A stretch of 8,086 nt of DNA. Origin: an uncultured Lachnospiraceae bacterium (lineage in GTDB: Bacteria; Bacillota; Clostridia; Lachnospirales; Lachnospiraceae). Position 1 is the first letter of the stretch. Each line of letters opens with the position of its first letter. Made by a program: the position numbers and the translations under genes. The notes beneath the pieces are model-generated. The model made no database searches. It saw only the letters and a list, made by a program, of their open reading frames with translations, and was not told the origin of the DNA. Where the stretch lies: the NCBI GenBank assembly GCA_900313745.1, contig OMSM01000208.1, forward strand, positions 1-8,086. Direction: 5' to 3'. Positions 1 to 6,200 of the stretch are shown here, in pieces.

Positions 1-397
1 CGTCCGAGAGCGGAACAGTTATATAAGGAATGCGGTAGACCTCCGCCCACACATCGTAGAAGGAGTAGGTGATGTCGGGGAAGAGCACCGGCCTGCCCGA
101 ATTGAAAAAGGTGAGAAAGCACATGCTCAGCACGTCGTCAGACCCAATTCCGACGAAAATCTCCTCCGGGGAGATGCCGTACTCCTCCGCCAGGGCGTCA
201 ACCAGCGGCGACGCGTCCATATCCGGGTACAGGCGGAGTTTTGCCGGATCCTCCGAGAGGCTCTTAAGTGCCTCCCGGACGCCGGGAGCCGGCGGATACG
301 GGTTTTCGTTGGTATTAAGCTTGATCAGCTTAACTCCCTTCGGCTGCTCCCCCGCCGTATACGGAGTGGTCCGCCGGATGTTGTCTTCTCTAATCAT
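1..397 (-). CDS. hisC: Histidinol-phosphate aminotransferase, N-terminal part (gene runs off the window)
   Basis: PLP-dependent class I/II aminotransferase that converts imidazole-acetol phosphate and glutamate to histidinol phosphate in cytoplasmic histidine biosynthesis. The 132 visible codons start MIREDNIRRTTPYTAGEQPK and carry family hallmarks: LNTNENPYPPAP (residues 28-39, with the NENP motif), LRLYPDMD (55-61 region), FVGIGSDDVL (81-90, usually FVGNGSDEVL) and FPDITYSF (107-114). The PLP lysine lies beyond the window edge, so activity cannot be judged. The ATG at 397-395 is preceded by a purine-rich GGGAAGAAG site. It sits 200 nt downstream of the ABC ATPase gene, behind a probable promoter and two hairpins, so it may be a separate unit. 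Class II aminotransferases resemble one another; a tyrosine/phenylalanine role is possible but the motif set favours HisC. Confidence 0.88.
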   Translation of the reverse strand, partial: MIREDNIRRTTPYTAGEQPKGVKLIKLNTNENPYPPAPGVREALKSLSEDPAKLRLYPDMDASPLVDALAEEYGISPEEIFVGIGSDDVLSMCFLTFFNSGRPVLFPDITYSFYDVWAEVYRIPYITVPLSD

Positions 398-413
398 ATC
401 TTCTTCCCTTATT

Positions 414-451
414 GTCCGTTCCGGCCGGGTATGCGTTAAGCCGGTGCGGAC
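414..451 (-). other. Imperfect hairpin in the hisC leader
   Basis: GTCCG (414-418) pairs with CGGAC (447-451), and CCGGC (421-425) pairs with GCCGG (440-444), with a 2x2 internal mismatch and a 14-nt loop. In the minus-strand transcript it ends about 16 nt before the hisC start codon and is followed by AATAAGGGAAGAAG, not by a U-tract, so it does not look like a terminator. Its role, if any, is unknown. Confidence 0.35.
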
Positions 452-470
452 GTCTTTTCCTGCTCTAAAG

Positions 471-502
471 AGGCGGCCCCCGCAGACTGCGGGAAGCCGC
501 CT
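471..502 (-). terminator. GC-rich hairpin between the ABC operon and hisC; possible terminator
   Basis: AGGCGGC (471-477) pairs with GCCGCCT (496-502), and an inner CCCGCA/TGCGGG stem closes a 3-nt GAC loop, with a small C/AA internal loop between the two. In the minus-strand RNA the stem is followed by CUUUAG, a poor U-tract, so termination would be weak. It may end the ABC transporter transcript, or sit in the hisC leader if the extended -10 promoter at 516-526 is used. Confidence 0.45.
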
Positions 503-515
503 ATGGCTGTTCCTT

Positions 516-526
516 ATTCTATCATA
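516..526 (-). promoter_or_regulatory. Possible extended -10 promoter for hisC
   Basis: On the minus strand the sequence reads TATGATAGAAT: a TG dinucleotide one base ahead of TAGAAT (one mismatch to TATAAT), the Gram-positive extended -10 pattern. No convincing -35 lies 16-18 nt upstream. The start of transcription would be near 509, just ahead of the 471-502 hairpin, giving a leader of about 110 nt to the hisC ATG. Confidence 0.4.
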
Positions 527-597
527 GATCGCACAGGCGGGATGCCTCAGAAGATATCAATTCGCCATTCCGTGCCGTATCCGCCTGATGAGCCTGC

Positions 598-1320
598 TCA
601 GAGCACCTTTGAGAGGAAATCCTTGAGCCTCTCGCTCTTCGGGTTCCCGAAAAACTCCCCTGGCTCATTCTCTTCCTTGATCACGCCTTCGTCAATGAAA
701 AGCACCCTGGTACCCACTTCCCTTGCGAAGGCCATCTCATGGGTTACCACCGCCATGGTCATCCCGTCCTCTGCAAGCTCCTTCATCACGGAGAGCACCT
801 CACCGACCATCTCGGGATCCAGCGCGGAGGTAGGCTCATCGAAGAGCATGACCTCCGGGTTCATCGCGAGAGAGCGCACGATGGCGATTCTCTGCTTCTG
901 TCCTCCGGAGAGCTGTGCGGGATAGGCGCCGGCCTTGTCCCTTAAGCCCACGCGGTCCAGAAGCTCGAAGGCCCTCTGCTGCGCCTCGTCCTTCGTCATC
1001 AGCTTCAGCTTCACCGGGGCAAGTGTGATGTTGTCAAGTATGCTGAGGTTGCTGAACAGATTGAAGTGCTGGAAGACCATGCCCATCTTCTGCCGGACCT
1101 TGTTGATGTCCGTCTTCGGATTCGTGATCTCCTCCCCGTCCAGGAAAATCTGTCCCGCGGTGGGTCTCTCCAGCAGATTCAGGCACCTTAAGAATGTGCT
1201 CTTTCCCGAGCCGGAGGGCCCGATGATGACAATCTTCTCTCCCTTGCTGATCTCATAGTCGATGCCGCGCAGCACGCTGACATCGCCGAAATCCTTCCTT
1301 AAACCTTTAACGGATATCAC
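598..1320 (-). CDS. Polar amino acid ABC transporter, ATP-binding protein (GlnQ/HisP type)
   Basis: Cytoplasmic ATPase subunit that powers amino acid import through the permease encoded just upstream. The 240 residues have the full family layout: Walker A GPSGSGKST (34-42), Q-loop glutamine in MVFQ (84), signature LSGGQ (137-141), Walker B VMLFDE (157-162), D-loop SALD (165-168) and H-loop histidine in VVTHEM (194). The length is normal. The start codon is GTG at 1320-1318, preceded by GGAGAGGAGG (1340-1331) about 10 nt away. The start lies inside the permease gene (14-nt overlap), which implies translational coupling. The helix after the signature reads IAIVRSLA rather than the commoner VAIARALA, a mild variant. 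The substrate cannot be read from the ATPase; polar amino acids are typical for the family. Confidence 0.95.
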   Translation of the reverse strand: MISVKGLRKDFGDVSVLRGIDYEISKGEKIVIIGPSGSGKSTFLRCLNLLERPTAGQIFLDGEEITNPKTDINKVRQKMGMVFQHFNLFSNLSILDNITLAPVKLKLMTKDEAQQRAFELLDRVGLRDKAGAYPAQLSGGQKQRIAIVRSLAMNPEVMLFDEPTSALDPEMVGEVLSVMKELAEDGMTMAVVTHEMAFAREVGTRVLFIDEGVIKEENEPGEFFGNPKSERLKDFLSKVL

Positions 1321-2029
1321 TTCTGCGCAGCCTCCTCTCCAGTATGCCCATGAAATAGGTGATAATCATCACCATGGCCAGGTAGATCAGCGCCACCGCG
1401 AAGAGCGGGAGCATGGCGTCAAAGGTGGTTCCGCGGATAATGTCGCCGCCGCGGGTGAGCTCATTCAGGCCGATATACCCGCAGATCGAGGTCTCCTTAA
1501 GAAGCGCGATGAACTCGTTCACCAGCGCCGGAAGGCAGGCCTTGAACGCCTGGGGGAGAATGATGTTCGTCATGGTCTGGACGTAGGTCAGTCCGACGCT
1601 GCGCCCGGCTTCCATCTGGCCCTTGTCGATGGACATGATTCCTCCGCGGAACACCTCGGCGACGTAGGCGCCGGAGTTAATTCCGAAGGTCAGGACCGCG
1701 ACGAAAACTTTGGACCTGGAGCTCACGAGAATGACAAAATACATGATCAGCAGCTGGACCAGCGCTGGTGTGCCGCGGATCACCGTGACATAAGCCCTGC
1801 AGACCAGGTTCAGCACGCGGAGGATAATGCCTCCGGCTCCCCTGAGGTCGCCCTTCTGCTGGTCATGCGCGCAGCGGATGATTCCGACCACGATGCCGAT
1901 CATGATGCCGATCAGCAGTGCGAGCACCGTCACAATCAGCGTCGTCTTCAGGCCGTCGGTGATGAAATGCCACCTGCGGTCGGTGAGGAAATCCTGGATG
2001 AATTTCTCCCGTAAGGATTGTGCAGCCAT
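1307..2029 (-). CDS. Polar amino acid ABC transporter, permease (HisM/GlnP type)
   Basis: Inner-membrane channel subunit of the importer, probably acting as a homodimer because only one permease gene is present. The 240 residues begin MAAQSLREKF. Hydrophobic segments are at about 28-51, 88-103, 108-118, 155-175 and 205-230. Family motifs include RGTPALVQL (85-93), FRGGI (127-131) and the ATPase-contacting EAA loop, EAGRSVG followed by ILPQAFK (140-163). I chose the ATG at 2029-2027 because GGAG (2040-2037) lies 7 nt upstream. An in-frame ATG at 2086 would add 19 residues but lies on one arm of a strong hairpin and has no comparable site. The 3' end overlaps the ATPase start by 14 nt. It lies 175 nt after the binding-protein gene. 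Confidence 0.93.
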   Translation of the reverse strand: MAAQSLREKFIQDFLTDRRWHFITDGLKTTLIVTVLALLIGIMIGIVVGIIRCAHDQQKGDLRGAGGIILRVLNLVCRAYVTVIRGTPALVQLLIMYFVILVSSRSKVFVAVLTFGINSGAYVAEVFRGGIMSIDKGQMEAGRSVGLTYVQTMTNIILPQAFKACLPALVNEFIALLKETSICGYIGLNELTRGGDIIRGTTFDAMLPLFAVALIYLAMVMIITYFMGILERRLRRSDIR

Positions 2030-2036
2030 AGAGATA

Positions 2037-2040
2037 CTCC
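2037..2040 (-). promoter_or_regulatory. Ribosome binding site that fixes the permease start
   Basis: Minus-strand ACGGAG followed by 7 nt and then ATG at 2029. It supports the internal start over the upstream in-frame ATG at 2086. Confidence 0.7.
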
Positions 2041-2065
2041 GTCTTTTCCGGATAATAACGCCAAC

Positions 2066-2099
2066 GATCGGATGGGCAGGAACCACTGCCCATCCGATC
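2066..2099 (-). other. Perfect 14-bp hairpin between binding-protein and permease genes
   Basis: GATCGGATGGGCAG (2066-2079) is an exact inverted match to CTGCCCATCCGATC (2086-2099), with a 6-nt loop. In the minus-strand RNA it is followed by GUUGGCGUUAUUAU, too weak in U for a strict terminator. Such intercistronic hairpins after a binding-protein gene are known in ABC importers, where they stabilise the upstream message or partly stop transcription so that the binding protein is made in excess. That role is inferred here. Confidence 0.75.
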
Positions 2100-2155
2100 A
2101 GCGCATTTATGCACTATATGCGGCTTTGGAGTGAGGCGGCGCGCCCTGATCCATA

Positions 2156-2173
2156 AGCCGGAAAAGACCGGCT
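2156..2173 (-). other. Short hairpin after the binding-protein gene
   Basis: AGCCGG (2156-2161) and CCGGCT (2168-2173) form a 6-bp stem with a 6-nt loop, 32 nt past the stop codon of the binding-protein gene. There is no U-tract behind it. A nearby second CCGGC (2176-2180) offers an alternative pairing. It may only add to 3' end protection. Confidence 0.35.
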
Positions 2174-2204
2174 CTCCGGCAGCGCCTGTCCCTCCCCGAT
2201 TCGG

Positions 2205-3098
2205 TTACTCTGCTTCCGCGGGGATATACTTCGCGACGATGGCATCAAGCGTGCCGTCCGCCTTAAGCTCCGCAAGCGCAGCATCGATGGCGGCAAGAAG
2301 AGGCTCGTTCTCCTTGGAGATCGCTGCCGCGTACTCCTCGACGACATACTCGGTATCCAGGATCTTCAGGCCTTCATTCGCGGCGACATAGCTCTTCGCG
2401 GGCTCGTTGTCGATGACAACGCAGTCGACCTTGCCGGTCATCAGCGCCATCACAGCGTCGTTGCCCTTGTTGAACTGCTCGACGTTCTCCTCGCCGTAAT
2501 CGCCGGAGCAGTAGATATCACCGGTGGTGCCGAGCTGGACGCCGATCATCTTCCCTTCCAGGTCATCAATGGAGGCGATGTCCGAATCCTCGGGAACAAT
2601 GACAACCTGAACTCCGGTCGCATAGCTCTCGGAGAAATTGACGTTCTTCTTGCGGTCCTCGGTGACAGTCATTCCTGCCAGGCCCATGTCGACCTTTCCG
2701 GTGGTCACCGCGGTGATAATGGAGTCAAACTCCATGTCCTCAATCTTGAGCTCCAGCCCCAGCTTCTCCGCGATCGCCGCGGCAATCTCGGCATCGATAC
2801 CTACGATGCTGTCTCCCTCATAGAACTCATAGGGCGGGAAATAGGCGTTGGTTCCCATGGTGAGATACCCTTCCTGCACCGTGGTAAAGCCTTCTGCGTC
2901 TTCCGCCGCGGCTTCCTCAGCCACTTCCTCGACTGCTTCCTCAACCGCTTCCGCTGCCTCTTCCGCCTCTTCGGCAGCTTCTTCAGTTTCCTCGGCGGCC
3001 GCGGGTGCCGCCGCAGGCGCTGCTGCGGGAGCAGCCGCGCATCCGACGAGGCCAAGCATCATCAATCCGGCAAGTGCAAGCGCGATTTTCTTTTTCAT
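2205..3098 (-). CDS. Amino acid ABC transporter, substrate-binding lipoprotein (SBP family 3)
   Basis: Extracytoplasmic, lipid-anchored receptor that binds an amino acid and delivers it to the permease. Of 297 residues, 1-19 form a lipoprotein signal (MKKKIALALAGLMMLGLVG) with lipobox LVGC; Cys20 is the lipidation site. Residues 21-70 are an Ala/Pro then Ala/Glu spacer. The bilobed domain (about 71-297) shows GTNAYFPPYEF (82-92), VGIDAEIAAAIAEKLG (99-114), DMGLAGMTVTEDRKK (137-151) with Arg149 expected to bind the ligand carboxylate, IGVQLGTTGD (185-194) and VVIDNEPA (227-234). The ATG has an AGGAGG site (3109-3104) 5 nt upstream, the best in the window, which fits high expression. A near-consensus promoter lies about 85 nt upstream and a 13-bp hairpin lies in the leader. 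The ligand is unknown; the family includes polar amino acid and cystine receptors. Confidence 0.94.
   Translation of the reverse strand: MKKKIALALAGLMMLGLVGCAAAPAAAPAAAPAAAEETEEAAEEAEEAAEAVEEAVEEVAEEAAAEDAEGFTTVQEGYLTMGTNAYFPPYEFYEGDSIVGIDAEIAAAIAEKLGLELKIEDMEFDSIITAVTTGKVDMGLAGMTVTEDRKKNVNFSESYATGVQVVIVPEDSDIASIDDLEGKMIGVQLGTTGDIYCSGDYGEENVEQFNKGNDAVMALMTGKVDCVVIDNEPAKSYVAANEGLKILDTEYVVEEYAAAISKENEPLLAAIDAALAELKADGTLDAIVAKYIPAEAE
2889..3038 (-). repeat. Low-complexity Ala/Pro and Ala/Glu coding repeat in the binding lipoprotein
   Basis: Codes residues 21-70 of the lipoprotein: three AAAP units followed by about 30 residues made almost only of Ala, Glu and a few Val (EEAAEEAEEAA pattern). 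On the plus strand it appears as repeated GCTTCCTC-like units. It is a spacer between the lipid anchor and the ligand-binding domain. Confidence 0.85.
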
Positions 3099-3113
3099 AA
3101 TCTCCTCCTAATC

Positions 3114-3158
3114 TCCTTTAAGAAAGGAACAGCCGGCGCGGTGACCCGCGCCGGCTGT
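3114..3158 (-). terminator. 13-bp GC-rich hairpin: terminator of the peptidase gene and/or attenuator in the ABC operon leader
   Basis: ACAGCCGGCGCGG (3129-3141) is an exact inverted match to CCGCGCCGGCTGT (3146-3158), with a 4-nt TGAC loop. In the minus-strand RNA it is followed by UUCCUUUCUU, a U-rich but C-interrupted tail. That tail can itself fold with the next bases (UCCUUU/AAAGGA, 3114-3128), just before the AGGAGG site. It lies 89 nt after the peptidase stop but downstream of the promoter at 3182-3210, so it should be in the leader of the ABC transcript. On the plus strand it is followed by GGTTTATTTAT, so it could also work in that direction, though no plus-strand gene is visible. 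Confidence 0.7.
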
Positions 3159-3244
3159 GGTTTATTTATGGATCGTTGAATATTATATGCATAAACAGCG
3201 GTGGTATCAAGTATATTTTGAATAAACCACTAATATTTATGCAT
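3157..3244. repeat. Two interleaved inverted repeats around the ABC operon promoter
   Basis: GTGGTTTATT (3157-3166) is an exact inverted copy of AATAAACCAC (3221-3230), and ATGCATAAA (3187-3195) is an exact inverted copy of TTTATGCAT (3236-3244). The first pair brackets the promoter; the second has one arm touching the -10 and the other at the end of the peptidase gene spacer. They may be operator half-sites, but no known regulator motif was recognised. Confidence 0.5.
3182..3210 (-). promoter_or_regulatory. Sigma-A promoter of the amino acid ABC operon
   Basis: On the minus strand, -35 TTGATA (3210-3205) and -10 TATAAT (3187-3182) are separated by exactly 17 nt. The -10 is a perfect match and the -35 has one mismatch to TTGACA. 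Transcription should start near 3175, giving a leader of about 77 nt before the binding-protein ATG. The surrounding 80 bases are AT-rich, unlike the rest of the window. Confidence 0.85.
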
Positions 3245-3246
3245 CG

Positions 3247-6200
3247 TCACTCCGTCTCGCCGTCAAACTTCATGAGCAGCTCCGCGAGATCGCCGCGGGT
3301 GAGCACGGTGTCGTCCGCATCCGAACTCCAGTCGATACCGAACGCGGAGGCCAGGCTGCTGAGAAGCTCCACAGCGGCCTCGCCGGTCAGCTCGTCCTCA
3401 AGCACGAGGTCGGGAGAAGCGATACCGTAGCTGGCGAAGAGCCCGAGCGCTTCCTCCGGATCCCTCGCACCGCCGATGTAGGCATACATCGCGCCCATGA
3501 TATCGCCGACAGTGGCCGGATCATCCACGCCGAACTCATCTTCCGTTCCATCCTTTACCGCCATCAGGCCGTTGTCGAAGGCAAAGCGTACCGCCTCGTA
3601 CTGCGGATGATCCTCCGCAACATCGGAGAGTTCGATCGCCGTGGCGTCCACCACGCCGAAGGGATTAAGGATGACCTCATAAAGATCCGCATTCGCCTCG
3701 ATGGCCGAAGCAGGTCCGGAGGTGGCGAGCACGCCGTTTTCACTCAGATTCCTGTATATCGAAGCATACTCCGCGATCTTCTCCGGAGTAACCGCTTTGA
3801 GCTGCCTCATCCACTCGAGAGTTTTTTCCTGGCTCTCGCCCTCGAAGGTAAGCATAGCCGCGTTAATAGCACCGGAGAGCTCGCCCATCGGCATTGCGTA
3901 GCCGGAGTAGGCCGAAAGGATATAGCCGTCCAGCGTATCTTCGTCCACGTCGGCACCGGCGATAAGATCCGCCAGGGAATCGTAGACGTCGAAGGTCTCG
4001 CGCACGTTAGGGTCGCGGTACGAAATCAGATACATTCCCGCCTTGTCGAGCGCAGCGTTCCAGGGAGTGTACACACCGTACTGATCGCGGAGAAGCGGGA
4101 TCAGGAAAAGATCGCCCACCAGAGAAGTAACGGCATCCAGGCCTCCTTCAAAGCCCTCTATGCCAAGCGTCTCATAATCCGCGTACAGCATGTTGAACTG
4201 CACGCCGGTATCCACGATAAGGCCCTCGGATGCTTCTCCCACGGGCAGATCGTATTCCACGGGAGTGATCTCCCTCTCCCCAAGCGACATCAGGAACTCA
4301 TCGGAGAGATCCCTGTTAATCGCGATGCTCTCCTCATTGCCGGCGAACAGTGCGACCGCGCCGGTGTGGTTGTCAAGGTATTCCTTCACGACCTCGAAGC
4401 CCTTCAGCGCCTCCTCAGGATCCTCGGTGAGCTTCTGCTCCAGGGAAACCAGGAAATCATAGTACTCAAGATTATTCGCGTAGCTGTAATAGGCATAGAG
4501 CCCGGAACTGCGGGCCATCGCGCGGTAGAGCTCCACCGCGTAGGGCGCGGCGTTGATCTGGTTCTTCAGCCCGGACTTGATCGCCTGAACCTCATCCAGA
4601 ACCTTTTCCGCATCATCCGTCCTGGTGTCATACACCAGCTCGTGCACCAGGTCGTAGGCTTCCTCCAGATCCTCATCCAGAGCAATAAAGGTCCCGCGGA
4701 AATAAGGAACCGCCTTGTTTTCCTCGTTGTCCGGAAGGGAGATGTAGAATGCCGGGCTGTACAGGTAGCGGTTCATCAGGGAAGCGAGCTCAGCCCTGGT
4801 ATGCTCCCCGGAATCCAGCTTGCCCAGAAGGTCGGTGTAAAGCTTAAAGTAATGGATGTACTCCCCGGGCAGATCGGTCATATCAAGGAAGATGCTCGCC
4901 TGTCCCACGCCTTCGACACCGGCTGCGGCATCGATGTGGCGGATACCGTTTTCATCCGTCTCGTCCGTGACGTCGTAAAGCTTGATCTCCTCCGGCAGGG
5001 AATCCACCGTCACCGCCTGAAGGGAAGCGACCATCTCCGAGATATCCTGCTCTTCCGTTTCCTTGTTGGTCTCCTCGACGATTGCCGCGATCTCCTCCTC
5101 GGACATCTCCGCCTTAAGCCCGGCAAGATGCTCCGCGAGGGCTGCGTCTTTCTCTTCCTTCGCGCCGGGCTCCGGATAAGTTACCGCCAGAGTGCAGGTC
5201 TCGCTGTCTGCAAGGTATTCGGAGGCAACGCGGGCATACACGCCCTCTTCATTGCGCTCTTCGAGCCCGTTCATATACTCGACCGTATCCAGATAGGACC
5301 AGGGATCGCCGGTAAGTGAGTAGTTGTAGCCGACATTGACGGAGACCACATCAACTCCGACACTGGAGTTCTCCCGAAGGAGCTTGTTGTTGATCGCGAT
5401 GGTGGAGTTGACGCCCTCCATCAGCTCACTGTCAAAACCGTTCTCCGCGATGTCCGCGATGACTTCGTCAACAGTACTTACGAAAGCATCCGCGTCCTCT
5501 GGATCAACGTCAACCGCGTTGAACATCAGAAGAAGCTCCGGTCCCGCAGGCTCGAGAGAACAGCTGAAGGAACCGTAAGGGATTTCTTCCTTCAGCCGGA
5601 TCTGCAGAGGAGAAGCCGGAAGGGAGAGAATCTGTGCAAAACTGTCGAGCGCGTTCACGTCGGACCAGTCCTCGTCCTTGCAGACAAAGGAATAAACCAG
5701 GCGGGAAGCGTGATCCGTAGGCGAGCCGTTCTCCACAGGGAAGGCATAGCTCTCCATCACCGGCTCGGTGATGGGTTCGTAATCCGCATCCACGCGCTCG
5801 TATTCCCTCTCCTCATACTCGGAGTAGTATCCGTCGAGCAGCTCAAGAAACGCAGCATAGTCGTCAAAGTCGCCGTAAAGCACCGCGAAGCTGTTGGAGG
5901 GATGATAATACTTCTCGTGATAATCCTTGAGATCCTGCCAGGTCATATCCGGGATATAATCCGGATCGCCGCCGCTGATGTTGCCAAGCATGGAGCCGGG
6001 GAATGACAGGCGGATCGCGTTGTAATACGCCGCGGTATCAATGGTGGTCGCGCCGAGCATCTCGGAGTACACCGTGCCCTCAATGGTGAGGTCATCCTCC
6101 GGATCCGCCATGCGGTAGCGCCACGCCTCCGTGCGGTAAATGCTCTCATTCTCAAGAATGGAGGGATGCAGGCAGCTGTCGGTGTAATAATCCGCAAGCT

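Noticed and set aside
398..597. T-box riboswitch ahead of hisC
   Set aside because: The 200-nt length is suitable, but no match to the conserved GGUGGNACCGCG segment is present on the minus strand.
1262..2014. 250-codon plus-strand open frame opposite the permease
   Set aside because: His/Asp-rich translation typical of the antisense of a hydrophobic membrane protein; no motif.
2030..2086. Longer permease start at 2086 (19 extra residues)
   Set aside because: The extension would be read through one arm of the 14-bp hairpin and lacks a good ribosome binding site. The ATG at 2029 has GGAG 7 nt upstream and gives the usual family length.
3176..3192. Possible ArgR box (TGAAT followed by an AT-rich centre and TGCAT)
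   Set aside because: The centre is 6 nt instead of 4 and the second half-site does not match ATTCA, so it falls short of the ArgR consensus.
3607..5319. 570-codon open frame on the plus strand opposite the M16C gene
   Set aside because: It is fully antisense to a well-supported gene with catalytic motifs. Long antisense open frames are common in GC-rich coding DNA, and its translation shows no recognisable domain.
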